Below, piece after piece: positions 8,359 to 17,581 of a DNA stretch of 64,000 nucleotides (position 1 is the first letter of the stretch; each line of letters opens with the position of its first letter). This DNA comes from Bacillota bacterium (GTDB taxonomy: Bacteria; Bacillota; UBA4882; UBA8346). The notes beneath the pieces are model-generated. The model was given only the letters and a program-made list of their open reading frames with translations. It searched no databases and was not told the DNA's origin. A program made the position numbers and the translations under genes. Location of the stretch: NCBI GenBank assembly GCA_023429995.1, contig JAEZCE010000026.1, forward strand, positions 1-64,000, written 5' to 3'.

Positions 8359-9075
8359 ATGAATTTTGAAAACATGGTTCGGTGTGAACGGCGCACTTAT
8401 CAGACCCAGCTTCATACTCATCAGCATGCTTATGCGCAATTGGTCCTACCGGTACAGGGGATCTTAGCCGTTACAGTAGAAAGCAAGGTCCTTAAACACG
8501 ATCAACAGATGGTAATTTATGTTCCACCGGATTCGCTTCATTCTTTTTATGCGGATTCTTCCAATCAATTTTTGGTGTGGGATATTCCAGCCATGTATAT
8601 TCATCAAAACCTGGAGAATTTACCTTTATCCCAACCTATGGATAATCGCTGGAATGCCCTTCGCGGACTGATTTTAACGGAAGTCGGACCGGATTATCCC
8701 AATTCGGACCAGCGGTTATTGGATTTATTACGTTATACTATGGGATTGCTGAAACAAAAATCTCAGCCGGACTCATTGACCTATATCCTGGAACATTATA
8801 ACCAACCCCTGACGATTGAAGAACTCGCAGCAGTGGAGTATTACAATCCTTCTTATTTTTGCGAATGGTTTCAAAAACAGTTCGGCATTTCCCCCATGGC
8901 CTATATCCGGAATCTTCGCCTTGAAAAGGCCAAGAATCTACTGGAGGAAACTGATTATAACATAGCCCAAATAGCGGAACAGGTTGGTTACAAAAATCAC
9001 TCCACTTTGACCCGGCTTTTCCAGGAATACATTGGTTTGCTCCCTTCGGAGTATCGGATTCGAAGCCGAATTTAA
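8359..9075 (+). CDS. AraC family transcriptional regulator
   Basis: The 238-residue protein has an N-terminal cupin-like sensor (about 1-100, starting with HTHQHAYAQLVLPVQG and containing YVPPDSLHSF) and a C-terminal double helix-turn-helix (about 140-238; TIEELAAVEYYNPSYFCEWF, then NIAQIAEQVGYKNHSTLTRLF). The DMT transporter gene follows in the same direction 95 bp downstream, so it is the most likely target. A -10-like TATAAT at 9123-9128 before that gene suggests separate initiation. The ligand is unknown. Confidence 0.87.
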   Translation: MNFENMVRCERRTYQTQLHTHQHAYAQLVLPVQGILAVTVESKVLKHDQQMVIYVPPDSLHSFYADSSNQFLVWDIPAMYIHQNLENLPLSQPMDNRWNALRGLILTEVGPDYPNSDQRLLDLLRYTMGLLKQKSQPDSLTYILEHYNQPLTIEELAAVEYYNPSYFCEWFQKQFGISPMAYIRNLRLEKAKNLLEETDYNIAQIAEQVGYKNHSTLTRLFQEYIGLLPSEYRIRSRI

Positions 9076-9170
9076 GATAAAAACAATCCACCGAGAAGTT
9101 AAGTTAAGTTTTTACAACCCATTATAATGTTGTTATGAAGATATTTCAGCATTATAGGAGGTTGAATCAT

Positions 9171-10046
9171 TTGTTCGATAAACTAAAGGGGCCATTATAC
9201 TTGAGCTTGGCTGCGGGTATTTGGGGAGGAATGTATGTAGCCAGTAAATATGCCCTCAATACAATTCCGCCTTTTACGTTATTATTTATTCGCTATCTTT
9301 TAGCTTCTTTTATTCTTCTGGTCCTTTGTAAATGGAGGGGAATTCCCATCCTTACCCGCGAGGACAAAGGACTGCTGTTTCAAATTGGGTTTTTCGGCTA
9401 TTTCCTATCCATTGCTACGCAATTTTTAGGGACTAAACTATCTTCGGCCCATATGGGAGCGGTCATAACTTCATTATCTCCAGTTTTTCAATCGATATTT
9501 GCTATTCTGATTCTTAAAGAAAAAATAACCCCGAAGCAAGCGACGGCAATTGGAATTTCTTTATTTGGAATGCTGTTGGTTACGGATGGGGCGGGAACAT
9601 GGACGGGCATATTGAATAGGGGTAATGCTTTCTTTTTGCTCGCAGCGTGCTTCTGGGGATATTATTCGGTACTCGTCAAAAAGGCGGCTGAGCGCCATTC
9701 GGAGTTACAAATAACTACTTTGGGCATATTATGGGCGACTTTGTTCGCCTTTCCCGTCGTTTTCACGGAATCACACTCCTGGGATTTCCGGATCGCGTTT
9801 CAAAGTGTGACAATCATGGGAAGTGTTCTATATATATCTATCTTTGCAACAACGATCGCCTTTCTTTGTTGGAATAAAGGACTGGCAATGACGTCTCCTC
9901 ACAAAGGGGGATTATTTTTCTTTTTTCAGCCGGTTGTAGGAAGTTTATTGGGATGGTTCATATTAGGCGAGACCTTGACGGTAGCCTTCATCTTGGGTGG
10001 CATATTGGTTCTTGGGGGAGTATATTTTGCAATGCGTTCTGCCTAG
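9171..10046 (+). CDS. DMT superfamily (EamA) transporter
   Basis: This is an inner membrane protein with two EamA repeats and about ten transmembrane helices (opening LYLSLAAGIWGGMYVASKYAL and closing LGGILVLGGVYFAM). Members export amino acids, purines, cofactors or toxic metabolites. I place the start at TTG 9171 because AGGAGG (9156-9161) lies nine bases upstream; the longer frame from 9135 lacks a ribosome site. The AraC gene in front is the likely regulator. Substrate cannot be inferred. Confidence 0.85.
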   Translation: MFDKLKGPLYLSLAAGIWGGMYVASKYALNTIPPFTLLFIRYLLASFILLVLCKWRGIPILTREDKGLLFQIGFFGYFLSIATQFLGTKLSSAHMGAVITSLSPVFQSIFAILILKEKITPKQATAIGISLFGMLLVTDGAGTWTGILNRGNAFFLLAACFWGYYSVLVKKAAERHSELQITTLGILWATLFAFPVVFTESHSWDFRIAFQSVTIMGSVLYISIFATTIAFLCWNKGLAMTSPHKGGLFFFFQPVVGSLLGWFILGETLTVAFILGGILVLGGVYFAMRSA

Positions 10047-10192
10047 CATCAAGTTCGAAGTATTTTATCCAAGTTTAATTGGCATGTATTATGCCTTCTT
10101 GACAAGAACATAATATCGATATAAAGTAATTTCATAGAATGCGTTCGGTGAATTTGTTCTATTTAAACAAGAATACCAGAGGGGGCTAAGCT

Positions 10193-12187
10193 ATGAAAGA
10201 CAAGTATGCCAATTTGTTTGAAGAGACTTCAATCGGGAATTGTCATCTTAAAAATCGTTTCGCTATGGCGCCGATGGGTCCATTAGGACTGGGTGACGCC
10301 GAAGGCGGTTTCAATCAGCGGGGAATCGACTATTATGTTGAACGCGCCAAAGGCGGCGCCGGACTTATTATTACCGGTGTGACCTTCGTTGATAATCGGA
10401 TTGAGCAGCATGACATGCCAAATTGTCCCTGTTCCACCTATAATCCGGTTCATTTTATCCGGACAGCCCGGGAGATGACTGAAAAAATTCATGCCTATGA
10501 CTCCAAGGTCATTTTGCAATTATCCGGAGGATTTGGCCGGGTGACCATCCCAACCAATCTGGGGGAGCATCCGCCGGTTGCGCCATCGCCTATTCCACAC
10601 CGCTGGCTTGATAAGACATGCCGGGCGCTGACCAAGGAAGAAATCCGCGAGATCGTGTCCCAGTTTGGCAAGGGCGCTTTTAACGCTAAAAGAGCCGGTT
10701 TTGACGGAGTGCAAATCCATGCGGTGCATGAGGGATATTTAATCGATCAGTTTGCCATTGCATTATTTAACCAGCGAACCGATGAATACGGCGGCAGTCT
10801 TGAAAACCGGTTGCGTTTCGCCCGTGAAATTGTTGATGAAATTAAGAAGGTCTGCGGAAAAGATTTTCCGGTAACCCTGCGGTATAGTGTTAAAAGTTTC
10901 ATCAAAGACTGGCGGGTCGGCGGTTTGCCAGGTGAAGAGTTCGTTGAAAAAGGGAAAGATATTGAGGAGGGATTAGAGGCTGCCAAGTTATTGGTGCAAT
11001 ATGGTTATGACGCCTTGGATGTGGATGTAGGATGCTATGACGCTTGGTGGTGGAATCATCCGCCGATGTATCAGGAAAAAGGGCTTTACATTCCTTATGC
11101 TAAAATGGTGAAAGATGCCGTCAATGTCCCGGTTATTTGCGCCGGGAGAATGGACAACCCGGACATGGCTTCCAAAGCGGTTTTAGACGGCGCTTGTGAT
11201 ATTGTATCGTTAGGCAGGCCGCTACTGGCGGATCCCGACTATGTAAATAAGCTTCAGTCCGGCCAGGTCGCTTCCATTCGTCCTTGTCTTTCCTGCCATG
11301 AAGGCTGCATGGGGCGGATTCAGGAATACTCAGCCCTCAATTGCGCCGTGAATCCCCAGGCCTGCCGTGAACGGTCGGAACGTCTTGTGCCCACTCGCCA
11401 AAAGAAAAATATCGCCATTATCGGCGGCGGTGTAGCGGGGTGTGAAGCGGCCCGGGTTTTGGCGTTACGCGGCCATGAGCCCGTGGTTTATGAAAAAACC
11501 GGCCGTCTTGGCGGTAATTTAATTCCCGGCGGTGTTCCATCATTTAAAGAGGATGACCATGCGCTGGTTGCCTGGTATGAACATGAATTGAAAGAACTCG
11601 GCGTTAAGGTCCATTTGAACTCGCCGATGGATATCGAGAAGCTCCGTAAATCCAGGGCCGACGCGGTCATTGTGGCGACCGGATCAAAACCGAAATTATT
11701 GACTTTGGGTTCCAGCCCTGTCTACTCAGCGGCCGACGTTTTGCTCGGCCATGTCCAAACAGGTGGGGATGTGGCGATTATCGGCGGCGGACTGGTTGGT
11801 TGTGAACTGGCGCTATGGCTGCGCGGCCAGGATAAAAATGTGACCATAATTGAAGCTTTGCCGAAAATACTGGCTGTTAATGCGCCTTTATGCCATGCCA
11901 ATAGCGACATGCTGGCCGCTATGATCCCCTTTAAGGGCATTCACATCGTGGCTTCAGCCAAAATAGCAGGATATGATGGTAAGTTTGTTGACGTCCAAAC
12001 AGCCGATGGAACGCAAAAAGTAAAAGCCGATACTGTCATTGCGGCGATCGGTTATCTGCCCGAAAATGAGCTTTATGAGAAATTGCGTCCCGAGGTTTCT
12101 GAGCTCTATCTGTTGGGCGATGCCAGACGGGTTGCCAATATTATGTATGCTATCTGGGATGCTTATGAGGTAGCCAGCCGCATATAG
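10193..12187 (+). CDS. NADH:flavin oxidoreductase / 2,4-dienoyl-CoA reductase family Fe-S flavoenzyme
   Basis: The 664-residue soluble enzyme has the modular layout of FadH and 2-enoate reductase. An OYE-like FMN TIM barrel comes first (1 to about 360), then a 4Fe-4S site with cysteines at 365, 368, 372 and 384 (CLSC, EGC, then LNC), then FAD- and NAD(P)-binding Rossmann domains (IIGGGVAGCEA near 408 and IIGGGLVGCE near 526). It reduces activated C=C bonds using NAD(P)H. The start ATG 10193 follows AGAGGGGGC. A TetR gene with its own promoter follows and may repress it. Substrate (enoate, dienoyl-CoA, steroid or aromatic) is open. Confidence 0.9.
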   Translation: MKDKYANLFEETSIGNCHLKNRFAMAPMGPLGLGDAEGGFNQRGIDYYVERAKGGAGLIITGVTFVDNRIEQHDMPNCPCSTYNPVHFIRTAREMTEKIHAYDSKVILQLSGGFGRVTIPTNLGEHPPVAPSPIPHRWLDKTCRALTKEEIREIVSQFGKGAFNAKRAGFDGVQIHAVHEGYLIDQFAIALFNQRTDEYGGSLENRLRFAREIVDEIKKVCGKDFPVTLRYSVKSFIKDWRVGGLPGEEFVEKGKDIEEGLEAAKLLVQYGYDALDVDVGCYDAWWWNHPPMYQEKGLYIPYAKMVKDAVNVPVICAGRMDNPDMASKAVLDGACDIVSLGRPLLADPDYVNKLQSGQVASIRPCLSCHEGCMGRIQEYSALNCAVNPQACRERSERLVPTRQKKNIAIIGGGVAGCEAARVLALRGHEPVVYEKTGRLGGNLIPGGVPSFKEDDHALVAWYEHELKELGVKVHLNSPMDIEKLRKSRADAVIVATGSKPKLLTLGSSPVYSAADVLLGHVQTGGDVAIIGGGLVGCELALWLRGQDKNVTIIEALPKILAVNAPLCHANSDMLAAMIPFKGIHIVASAKIAGYDGKFVDVQTADGTQKVKADTVIAAIGYLPENELYEKLRPEVSELYLLGDARRVANIMYAIWDAYEVASRI

Positions 12188-12231
12188 AATGGAGAAAGAA
12201 TCCGGGCTAAAATTCTTTACGATGGCGGCGA

Positions 12232-12261
12232 TTGATCTTTCTGGGTGTTATTTGATATAAT
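12232..12261 (+). promoter_or_regulatory. sigma-A-like promoter for the TetR gene
   Basis: TTGATC (12232-12237) and TATAAT (12256-12261) are spaced by 18 bp and lie 22 bp before the TetR start, inside the gap after the flavoenzyme gene. It would allow the regulator to be expressed independently. Confidence 0.55.
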
Positions 12262-12282
12262 GACCACCGTAAGGAGGGTCCG

Positions 12283-12879
12283 ATGGCAAAGAGATTGACA
12301 AGCCGGTCAAAACAGGCCTTGTGTACAAAAAAAAGGATTTATCAGGATGGAGTCAAACTTATCGAGAAATATGGATATGAAAATGTGACTGTTGATCAAA
12401 TTGCCAAAAAGGCGGGAGTTTCGGTTGGCACCTATTATCATTACTTTCAGTCGAAGTTTGACTTGTTTGTTGAGATTTACCGACATGGTGATGAGTATTT
12501 TAAGATGAAAGTCCCGGAGTTGCTTGGTGAGCATAAAACTTGTCCGGCAAGAGTGATAGCTTATTTTGCCCTGTATGCGCAACTCGCTATCGATGATGGG
12601 ATAGAGATGGTTCGTAATCTATATGTGCCCACCAATAAGATGTTTCTAACCCACGGCCGGGCGATGCAGGATTTGTTGACTGAAATATTAAAAGAAGGCC
12701 AGGCAGGGGGAGAAATCTCCGCCGTTGAAGCTCCGGAAAAAATCACTGAAATACTTTTTCTGGCAGCCCGGGGCGTAATCTTTGACTGGAGTCTCCATGA
12801 TGGCGAAAATGATATTATCGCTGCTATGGAAGATATGATACAGCGCTTGATGGGTAGTTACCTTCTCCAACCCCAATAA
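12283..12879 (+). CDS. TetR/AcrR family transcriptional regulator
   Basis: The 198-residue repressor has the TetR helix-turn-helix at about 14-60 (TVDQIAKKAGVSVGTYYHYF) and a helical ligand domain after it. The start ATG 12283 follows AAGGAGGGTCCG. It lies 95 bp downstream of the OYE-like reductase on the same strand and probably controls that gene or itself. No clear repeated operator was found in front of either gene. Confidence 0.87.
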   Translation: MAKRLTSRSKQALCTKKRIYQDGVKLIEKYGYENVTVDQIAKKAGVSVGTYYHYFQSKFDLFVEIYRHGDEYFKMKVPELLGEHKTCPARVIAYFALYAQLAIDDGIEMVRNLYVPTNKMFLTHGRAMQDLLTEILKEGQAGGEISAVEAPEKITEILFLAARGVIFDWSLHDGENDIIAAMEDMIQRLMGSYLLQPQ

Positions 12880-12941
12880 ATTGGATAAAAGGTCCAAAAA
12901 AACGCTACAATTTTGACGTGGTTACGGAATCAACGTAGCCA

Positions 12942-13256
12942 CGTTTATTTTTTATTCTACTGAAACAGTATTTCGACGAATCGGTGCGGAACTTTTGGAA
13001 TGCCAGCTGAGCCAGATTTATCCGGCGAACCCGCAAGTATAAATCGGCCTGGAGAATCCTTACCGCGGCTTGGGGGATTCTTGACATAACGCAGGCTTTG
13101 TTGCGGATGGTTTTACTGCATACAGTGTCTATGGGACTTTATTATTCCATCAATACGATTTACAGCCATATCTCCAGTCCTTTATTGCTGGTTTTCTCCT
13201 ACATTTTCCCCAGATGGTATTGGCGACAATGTAAAGTCCGAGAAAATCTATCTTAG
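12942..13256 (+). pseudogene. remnant of a VC0807-like integral membrane protein
   Basis: The frame from 12942 reads LFFILLKQYFDESVRNFWNA, meets TGA, then continues in the same frame through KSAWRILTAAWGILDITQAL and LLRMVLLHTVSMGLYYSINT to a stop at 13254-13256. The pattern of a basic segment, a (R)xLTxxWG helix and then LRxxLxxTLPV matches the C-terminal half of VC0807-family membrane proteins as I remember them. No start codon or ribosome site precedes it. The 516 bp between 12880 and 13395 contain only this remnant. The family call is tentative. Confidence 0.4.
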
Positions 13257-13395
13257 CGGGGTACCGTCATTTTTGTTAAGAAGATGTAAACAATAGGGAA
13301 TGAAACATGAATTTACCATATGGGTGTGATAGAATGAAGCCAGTTTTTGAAATTAAAAATCGAGAAACATTATCTTCTGCAACGGAGTAAAGACA

Positions 13396-14025
13396 ATGGG
13401 AAAAATTTGTTTACTGATATTCATTGCAATAATTTTATCAATCGCCGCTCCGGCAAACGCTTATGGCTACTTGGAGAATCGGGATACCCAACCCGAGGTT
13501 GAACTGGAATATTTCGCGCCACTCCATGAAAAGGACCGTGATATTAAGACCGTATCTCTTAATCTACAAAAAGTAAATTATGCCGATGACTTTATATCGG
13601 TTCATAGCGGATTAACCGTTACCCGAGCTTGGGGCGACATGACCCGCAGGGGTGTTTATAGTACCTGTGATGCTTGGGGCATTGGGCCGAGTGGCCTGAT
13701 TCGCCTGCGGTTAATGGGGATGAACTTTCTGGGTTATAGCGGAGGGGATGTCATTGAACTTTCTTTGGATATGAGTGGAGCCGTAATCTTTTGGAACAAG
13801 AATTTTCCTACCAATGGCGACTTTTATGATTTTATGTGGCAGTTTGGACCCAAATTAAGTTGCCTAATCGGAGAACGGACGGTATTGAATATCGGTTACA
13901 AAATCATGCATGTTTCAAACGGGCAATGGGAATGGCATGATTTCAAAACGGATTTCAAGGCCACGGAACATAACCCTGCTTGGAATGCAAAGGGAATTAC
14001 CGTTACGATTGTAACATATTTTTAA
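13396..14025 (+). CDS. exported beta-barrel-like protein, possible PagL-type lipid A deacylase
   Basis: The 209-residue protein starts with a Sec signal peptide (hydrophobic 4-20, cleavage after PANAYG-like residues). The body has alternating strand patterns and ends in an aromatic residue (IVTYF), as outer-membrane barrels do. The C-terminal strand region has HVSN (H172, S174) followed by HNPAWN (192-197), which resembles the H-x-S and NPG.N signature of PagL/acyloxyacyl hydrolase proteins that remove an acyl chain from lipid A. ATG 13396 follows GGAG nine bases upstream. Overall identity is low, so the enzyme call is tentative; the exported barrel call is firmer. Confidence 0.55.
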   Translation: MGKICLLIFIAIILSIAAPANAYGYLENRDTQPEVELEYFAPLHEKDRDIKTVSLNLQKVNYADDFISVHSGLTVTRAWGDMTRRGVYSTCDAWGIGPSGLIRLRLMGMNFLGYSGGDVIELSLDMSGAVIFWNKNFPTNGDFYDFMWQFGPKLSCLIGERTVLNIGYKIMHVSNGQWEWHDFKTDFKATEHNPAWNAKGITVTIVTYF

Positions 14026-14131
14026 AGACTTCAAACGGATTTCCATTGGTTTTTGAACGCGGTCAGTTCTATGTAAAATTGGCGTTTTATTTTGGCGAAG
14101 CGGCACTGGAGTTTGGGTTAATTGCACAAGT

Positions 14132-15463
14132 CTATGCCTTACATAAAGCCCAATCCTGTGACGGCCGGTCCTTTAAGTAACCGCGCAACCAATTCCATTG
14201 GGGGTTTCTTTCCAAGAACTTTTCTGCATCGAACGGCTCGCCACAGGCCCTGCCAAACCGGGCCCAAAAACTAAAACCCCTGGCCAGTTCACTGCAGGTC
14301 ACTTTGCCATCGAAAGCTCCGGAGGGACGAAAAGGCGGTGTTCCGGACAGCCCTGTGAATTCGGCGGGATCCACATCGGCATGCCCGCAAATTGTGCGCA
14401 TACTGGGATGGTTCGTTAATTTCCAATATACATCGTAGTGATCGGATAACATCTCAGTGGCAATAGCGGTATCAATTTTGCCATAGTTATCCTTCAGTAG
14501 CTTTTCCCACCGCACTCTTCGTGCGCCGGTACTACGGATATCCAGGTATCCGGTGGAACTGCACTCCAGGTTCCGGATGCGGGGATCTTCGGGTGCGTTG
14601 AATCCGCTAAAATATCCGTTTTTGGTTTTGGTAAGGTCAGTATATTCAAGGCCCTGTTCGAAACGGGCAATTTCATTGGTTTTAATGTCTCCTAACAACT
14701 AGCTGTTGGCATAACCCCCATTGTTGTTTTCCTCCATTAACTTGACCCAATGGTCGATATCCTTTCCATATTGCATGGCTTTACGAACTCTGAAAAATTC
14801 GGGCGCCGCATCTTCCTTAAAATGTTTGAATCCGGCAATGGTGGTTTCGGTGCCGATGATTCCAGATCCGGTAATAAAGAAGTCGGTGAAACTGTCAATA
14901 TAACCCGGTCCCGACTGCATGAACATTCGGGAGCCTTCGGAAGGCGCAATATCCAGGATGATATTCATATGTTGGCCGATGACGAATTGATCCCAAGAGT
15001 TATGAGCCATAACAATACCATGGGTCCGGGTGGCTGCACCGGTAGCGATAAAGGCGCTACAATGCTGTTTCTCTGAAGTATCCTCCCGTTTTTTTTGGAC
15101 TTTCGGCCACCAGTAATTGACCAATTCCATATAACCGTTCCAGGCCAGGATTTCCTCAAAAGAAGTCCCAATGCCGGCGGCAACGGTTCCATCTGCAATA
15201 CCGCGCATTTCCTCAATAAACTCATCATCGATATGGGGAGTAAATATATGATCCGCGGCATCAACGAAGAAAGTCCATTCTTTGCCGGTATTATGAAGTG
15301 TAATATGTTTGAGGGTCATTAAAACGCTTCCGATCTCGGGAGCCAGTAAATACCCATGTTGATAACCGCGTTCGTAAGGATTTCCTTCAATGTGAAGCTG
15401 GATCCAGCCGTTTTTTTGGAAACGGAAGGCGTTTTGCAGGTTTTTCTGGGAAGCGTTCATCAT
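14132..15463 (-). pseudogene. C45-family Ntn hydrolase/acyltransferase interrupted by one in-frame TAG
   Basis: Two adjacent open frames (15496-14699 and 14698-14132) are the same frame, separated only by TAG at 14701-14699. Read through, they give about 444 residues of a phospholipase B-like/C45 Ntn hydrolase. The N-terminal nucleophile region is HCSAFIATG (Cys146 counting from 15496) followed by IVMAHNSWD, and the C-terminal half holds NHPSMRTICGHADVD. The interruption falls in GGYANS-stop-LLGDIKT, where relatives as I recall them have Trp, so TGG to TAG is the simplest change. I prefer the start pair ATG 15463/15460, behind AAAGGCGG. It may be a young pseudogene, a sequencing error, or read through. 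Confidence 0.75.
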
Positions 15464-15627
15464 GAACCGCCTTTCTGACAGAAACTTGGAAGACATTTCA
15501 TGATATTCAAAATAGAAATATTTGGTTATCAGGATATTTATTTAGTAATTTTTTTATACGATATAAAAGGATTTAAGCGTTGCCAATCGAATGAAATATA
15601 CTTTAAAAATAAGGTTGGTGAAGAATA

Positions 15628-16980
15628 ATGGAAAACAACCCTACGTTTATTCGTAATTTGTGTCAACTCTATTTAGCCCATAATCAGATCAATCCGCAAA
15701 GTTATGATAATGATAAGATTAAACGGGGACTCCGAAATTCCGACGGTACGGGAGTTGTGGCGGGGGTTACCCTGATTGGAAATGTTCATGGTTATTTGCT
15801 GAATGAAGGCGAAAAGATGCCGGTGGAAGGGAAATTAACCTACCGCGGCATTGATGTCGAAGAAATTGTCACCAGTTGCGAGAATGAAAACCGGTTCGGT
15901 TTTGAGGAAGTGGCCTTTCTTTTGTTATTTGGCTGTTTGCCGACGAAGTCCCAATTGGATGAGTTTCTCGATATATTGGGTGAGCTCCGGCATTTACCGG
16001 AAAACTTTACCGAGGATATGCTGATTAAGGCTCCCAGCAAAGATATTATGAATAAACTCGCCCAAGCGACGCTGGCGCTTTATTCCTATGATGGAAATCC
16101 CGATGAAACATCTCTGGAAAATGTTTTGCGTCAAAGCATGGAGTTAATAGCCCGTTTTCCAATCATCGTGGCGCATGCCTTTCAAGTCAAAAAGCGTTAC
16201 TATGACATGGAAAGCATGTATATTCATTTTCCCAAGGAAAACTTGTCGACTGCCGAAAATTTTTTACGGACTATCCGTCCCACCAAAAGCTATTCGATGG
16301 CAGAAGCCAGACTAATGGATCTTGCCCTGATACTCCACGCCGAACACGGCGGGGGAAATAATTCCGCTTTCGCCTCCCGACTACTGTCTTCAACGGGAAC
16401 AGATACCTATTCAGCCATTGCTGCGGCGATCGGCTCCCTAAAAGGCCCCAAGCACGGCGGGGCTAATTCCAAAGTGGTTTCGATGATTGACGACATAAAA
16501 GCCCACGTTAACAACTGGCAGGATGATAAGGAAGTCCGGAATTATCTCATAAAAATTTTAAATAAGGAAGCCGGAGACCGGAGTGGTCTAATCTATGGCA
16601 TGGGCCACGCCATTTACACCCTTTCCGACCCGCGGGCGGTCCTTTTAAAACGGAGCGCCCGTAAACTGGCGGAAGAGAAGGGCGTATTGGATGAATTTAT
16701 GCTGATTGACGCAGTGGAAAGACTTACTCCCGATGTTATGGCTGAGATGAAGGGAGATGCGAAAGCTATTTGCGCCAATGTAGATTTATATTCCGGTTTT
16801 GTCTATCAGATGCTGAACATTCCCCAGGAGTTATATACGGCGATTTTCGCGATTTCGAGGATTGTCGGATGGTCGGCTCACCGGATCGAGGAGATTATCA
16901 GTTGTGGGAGAATTATTCGGCCTGCTTATAAAAGTATCGTGCCATCTTCAAAATATATCCCGGTCGGCGAGAGAAAATGA
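15628..16980 (+). CDS. citrate synthase / 2-methylcitrate synthase family
   Basis: The 450-residue enzyme condenses acetyl-CoA (or propionyl-CoA) with oxaloacetate in the cytoplasm. Recognisable blocks are LTYRGIDVEEI (about 71-81), HAEHGGGNNS with a catalytic His (about 238), KGPKHGGAN with a second catalytic His (about 275) and GHAIYTLSDPRA with the catalytic Asp (about 334). The long N-terminal extension and 450-residue length match the form found in anaerobic Bacillota. It is monocistronic, with a strong terminator 55 bp downstream. Citrate versus methylcitrate specificity cannot be told here. Confidence 0.9.
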   Translation: MENNPTFIRNLCQLYLAHNQINPQSYDNDKIKRGLRNSDGTGVVAGVTLIGNVHGYLLNEGEKMPVEGKLTYRGIDVEEIVTSCENENRFGFEEVAFLLLFGCLPTKSQLDEFLDILGELRHLPENFTEDMLIKAPSKDIMNKLAQATLALYSYDGNPDETSLENVLRQSMELIARFPIIVAHAFQVKKRYYDMESMYIHFPKENLSTAENFLRTIRPTKSYSMAEARLMDLALILHAEHGGGNNSAFASRLLSSTGTDTYSAIAAAIGSLKGPKHGGANSKVVSMIDDIKAHVNNWQDDKEVRNYLIKILNKEAGDRSGLIYGMGHAIYTLSDPRAVLLKRSARKLAEEKGVLDEFMLIDAVERLTPDVMAEMKGDAKAICANVDLYSGFVYQMLNIPQELYTAIFAISRIVGWSAHRIEEIISCGRIIRPAYKSIVPSSKYIPVGERK

Positions 16981-17034
16981 GGAATAAAAGCTTTATATCG
17001 GTAATGATTTCTTGTTAAATATAAAACTAACCCA

Positions 17035-17076
17035 GCTGGAAAAGAAAACCGCTTCTTTCCAGCGTATTTTTTTTTA
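17035..17076 (+). terminator. rho-independent terminator after citrate synthase
   Basis: GCTGGAAAAGAA (17035-17046) pairs with TTCTTTCCAGC (17054-17064) with one bulged A. A run of T follows (TATTTTTTTTTAC). Confidence 0.85.
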
Positions 17077-17151
17077 CTTCGCAGATGCTATGGATGAGGT
17101 TATGGATATCATTTTAGTCATGATAGGAAATTGTTGAAAGGGAGAGGAACA

Positions 17152-17418
17152 ATGCCGAACAGTATTCACCGGGATGTATTCAAACTTGAGAATGATCACA
17201 GCGCGGTTCGATTTGGCGCGAGATTTGTGGAAACGGAGGGTTTGGAAGAAAAGTGGTCCGGTACGATTCCGGAAATACCGGAAATTGATAAAACTAAATT
17301 AATCGGGAAAGTTATCACCAATTCCGAGGGAAAAGAATATAAACTGAACCGGTTTAGTGCGGGAGACCCGGAAGAAGAATACGACCATCATCAATATTTT
17401 TGGATTGAAAGCATATAA
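17152..17418 (+). CDS. small soluble protein of unknown function
   Basis: An 88-residue acidic protein starting MPNSIHRDVFKLENDHSA, with no signal peptide or membrane helix. The middle contains GTIPEIPEIDKTKLIGK and the end is rich in acidic and aromatic residues (EEEYDHHQYFWIES). ATG 17152 is chosen because GGGAGAGG ends four bases upstream; an in-frame TTG at 17131 has no such site. It is flanked by terminators on both sides, so it forms its own unit. I do not recognise the family. Confidence 0.65.
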   Translation: MPNSIHRDVFKLENDHSAVRFGARFVETEGLEEKWSGTIPEIPEIDKTKLIGKVITNSEGKEYKLNRFSAGDPEEEYDHHQYFWIESI

Positions 17419-17477
17419 GTGCATATAGGTTCATGGATAGCGGTGAGGATAGAGCAAAGATATGAGATAAAATAGGT

Positions 17478-17520
17478 AGGCACGGCGGAATAACCATAAC
17501 GCCCTGCCTCTTTATTTTTA
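17478..17520 (+). terminator. rho-independent terminator after the small protein gene
   Basis: AGGCACGGCG (17478-17487) pairs with CGCCCTGCCT (17500-17509), one mismatch, followed by CTTTATTTTTA. Confidence 0.65.
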
Positions 17521-17581
17521 TCAAGGATTTCACTTCTCATCAGGTGATCCCAAAATATCAGGAATACCCTTTGAAAATAAA

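Noticed and set aside
14699..14701. Amber codon read as pyrrolysine
   Set aside because: The position appears to hold Trp in relatives and no Pyl genes are in the window; a point mutation is simpler. The check is kept as a finding.
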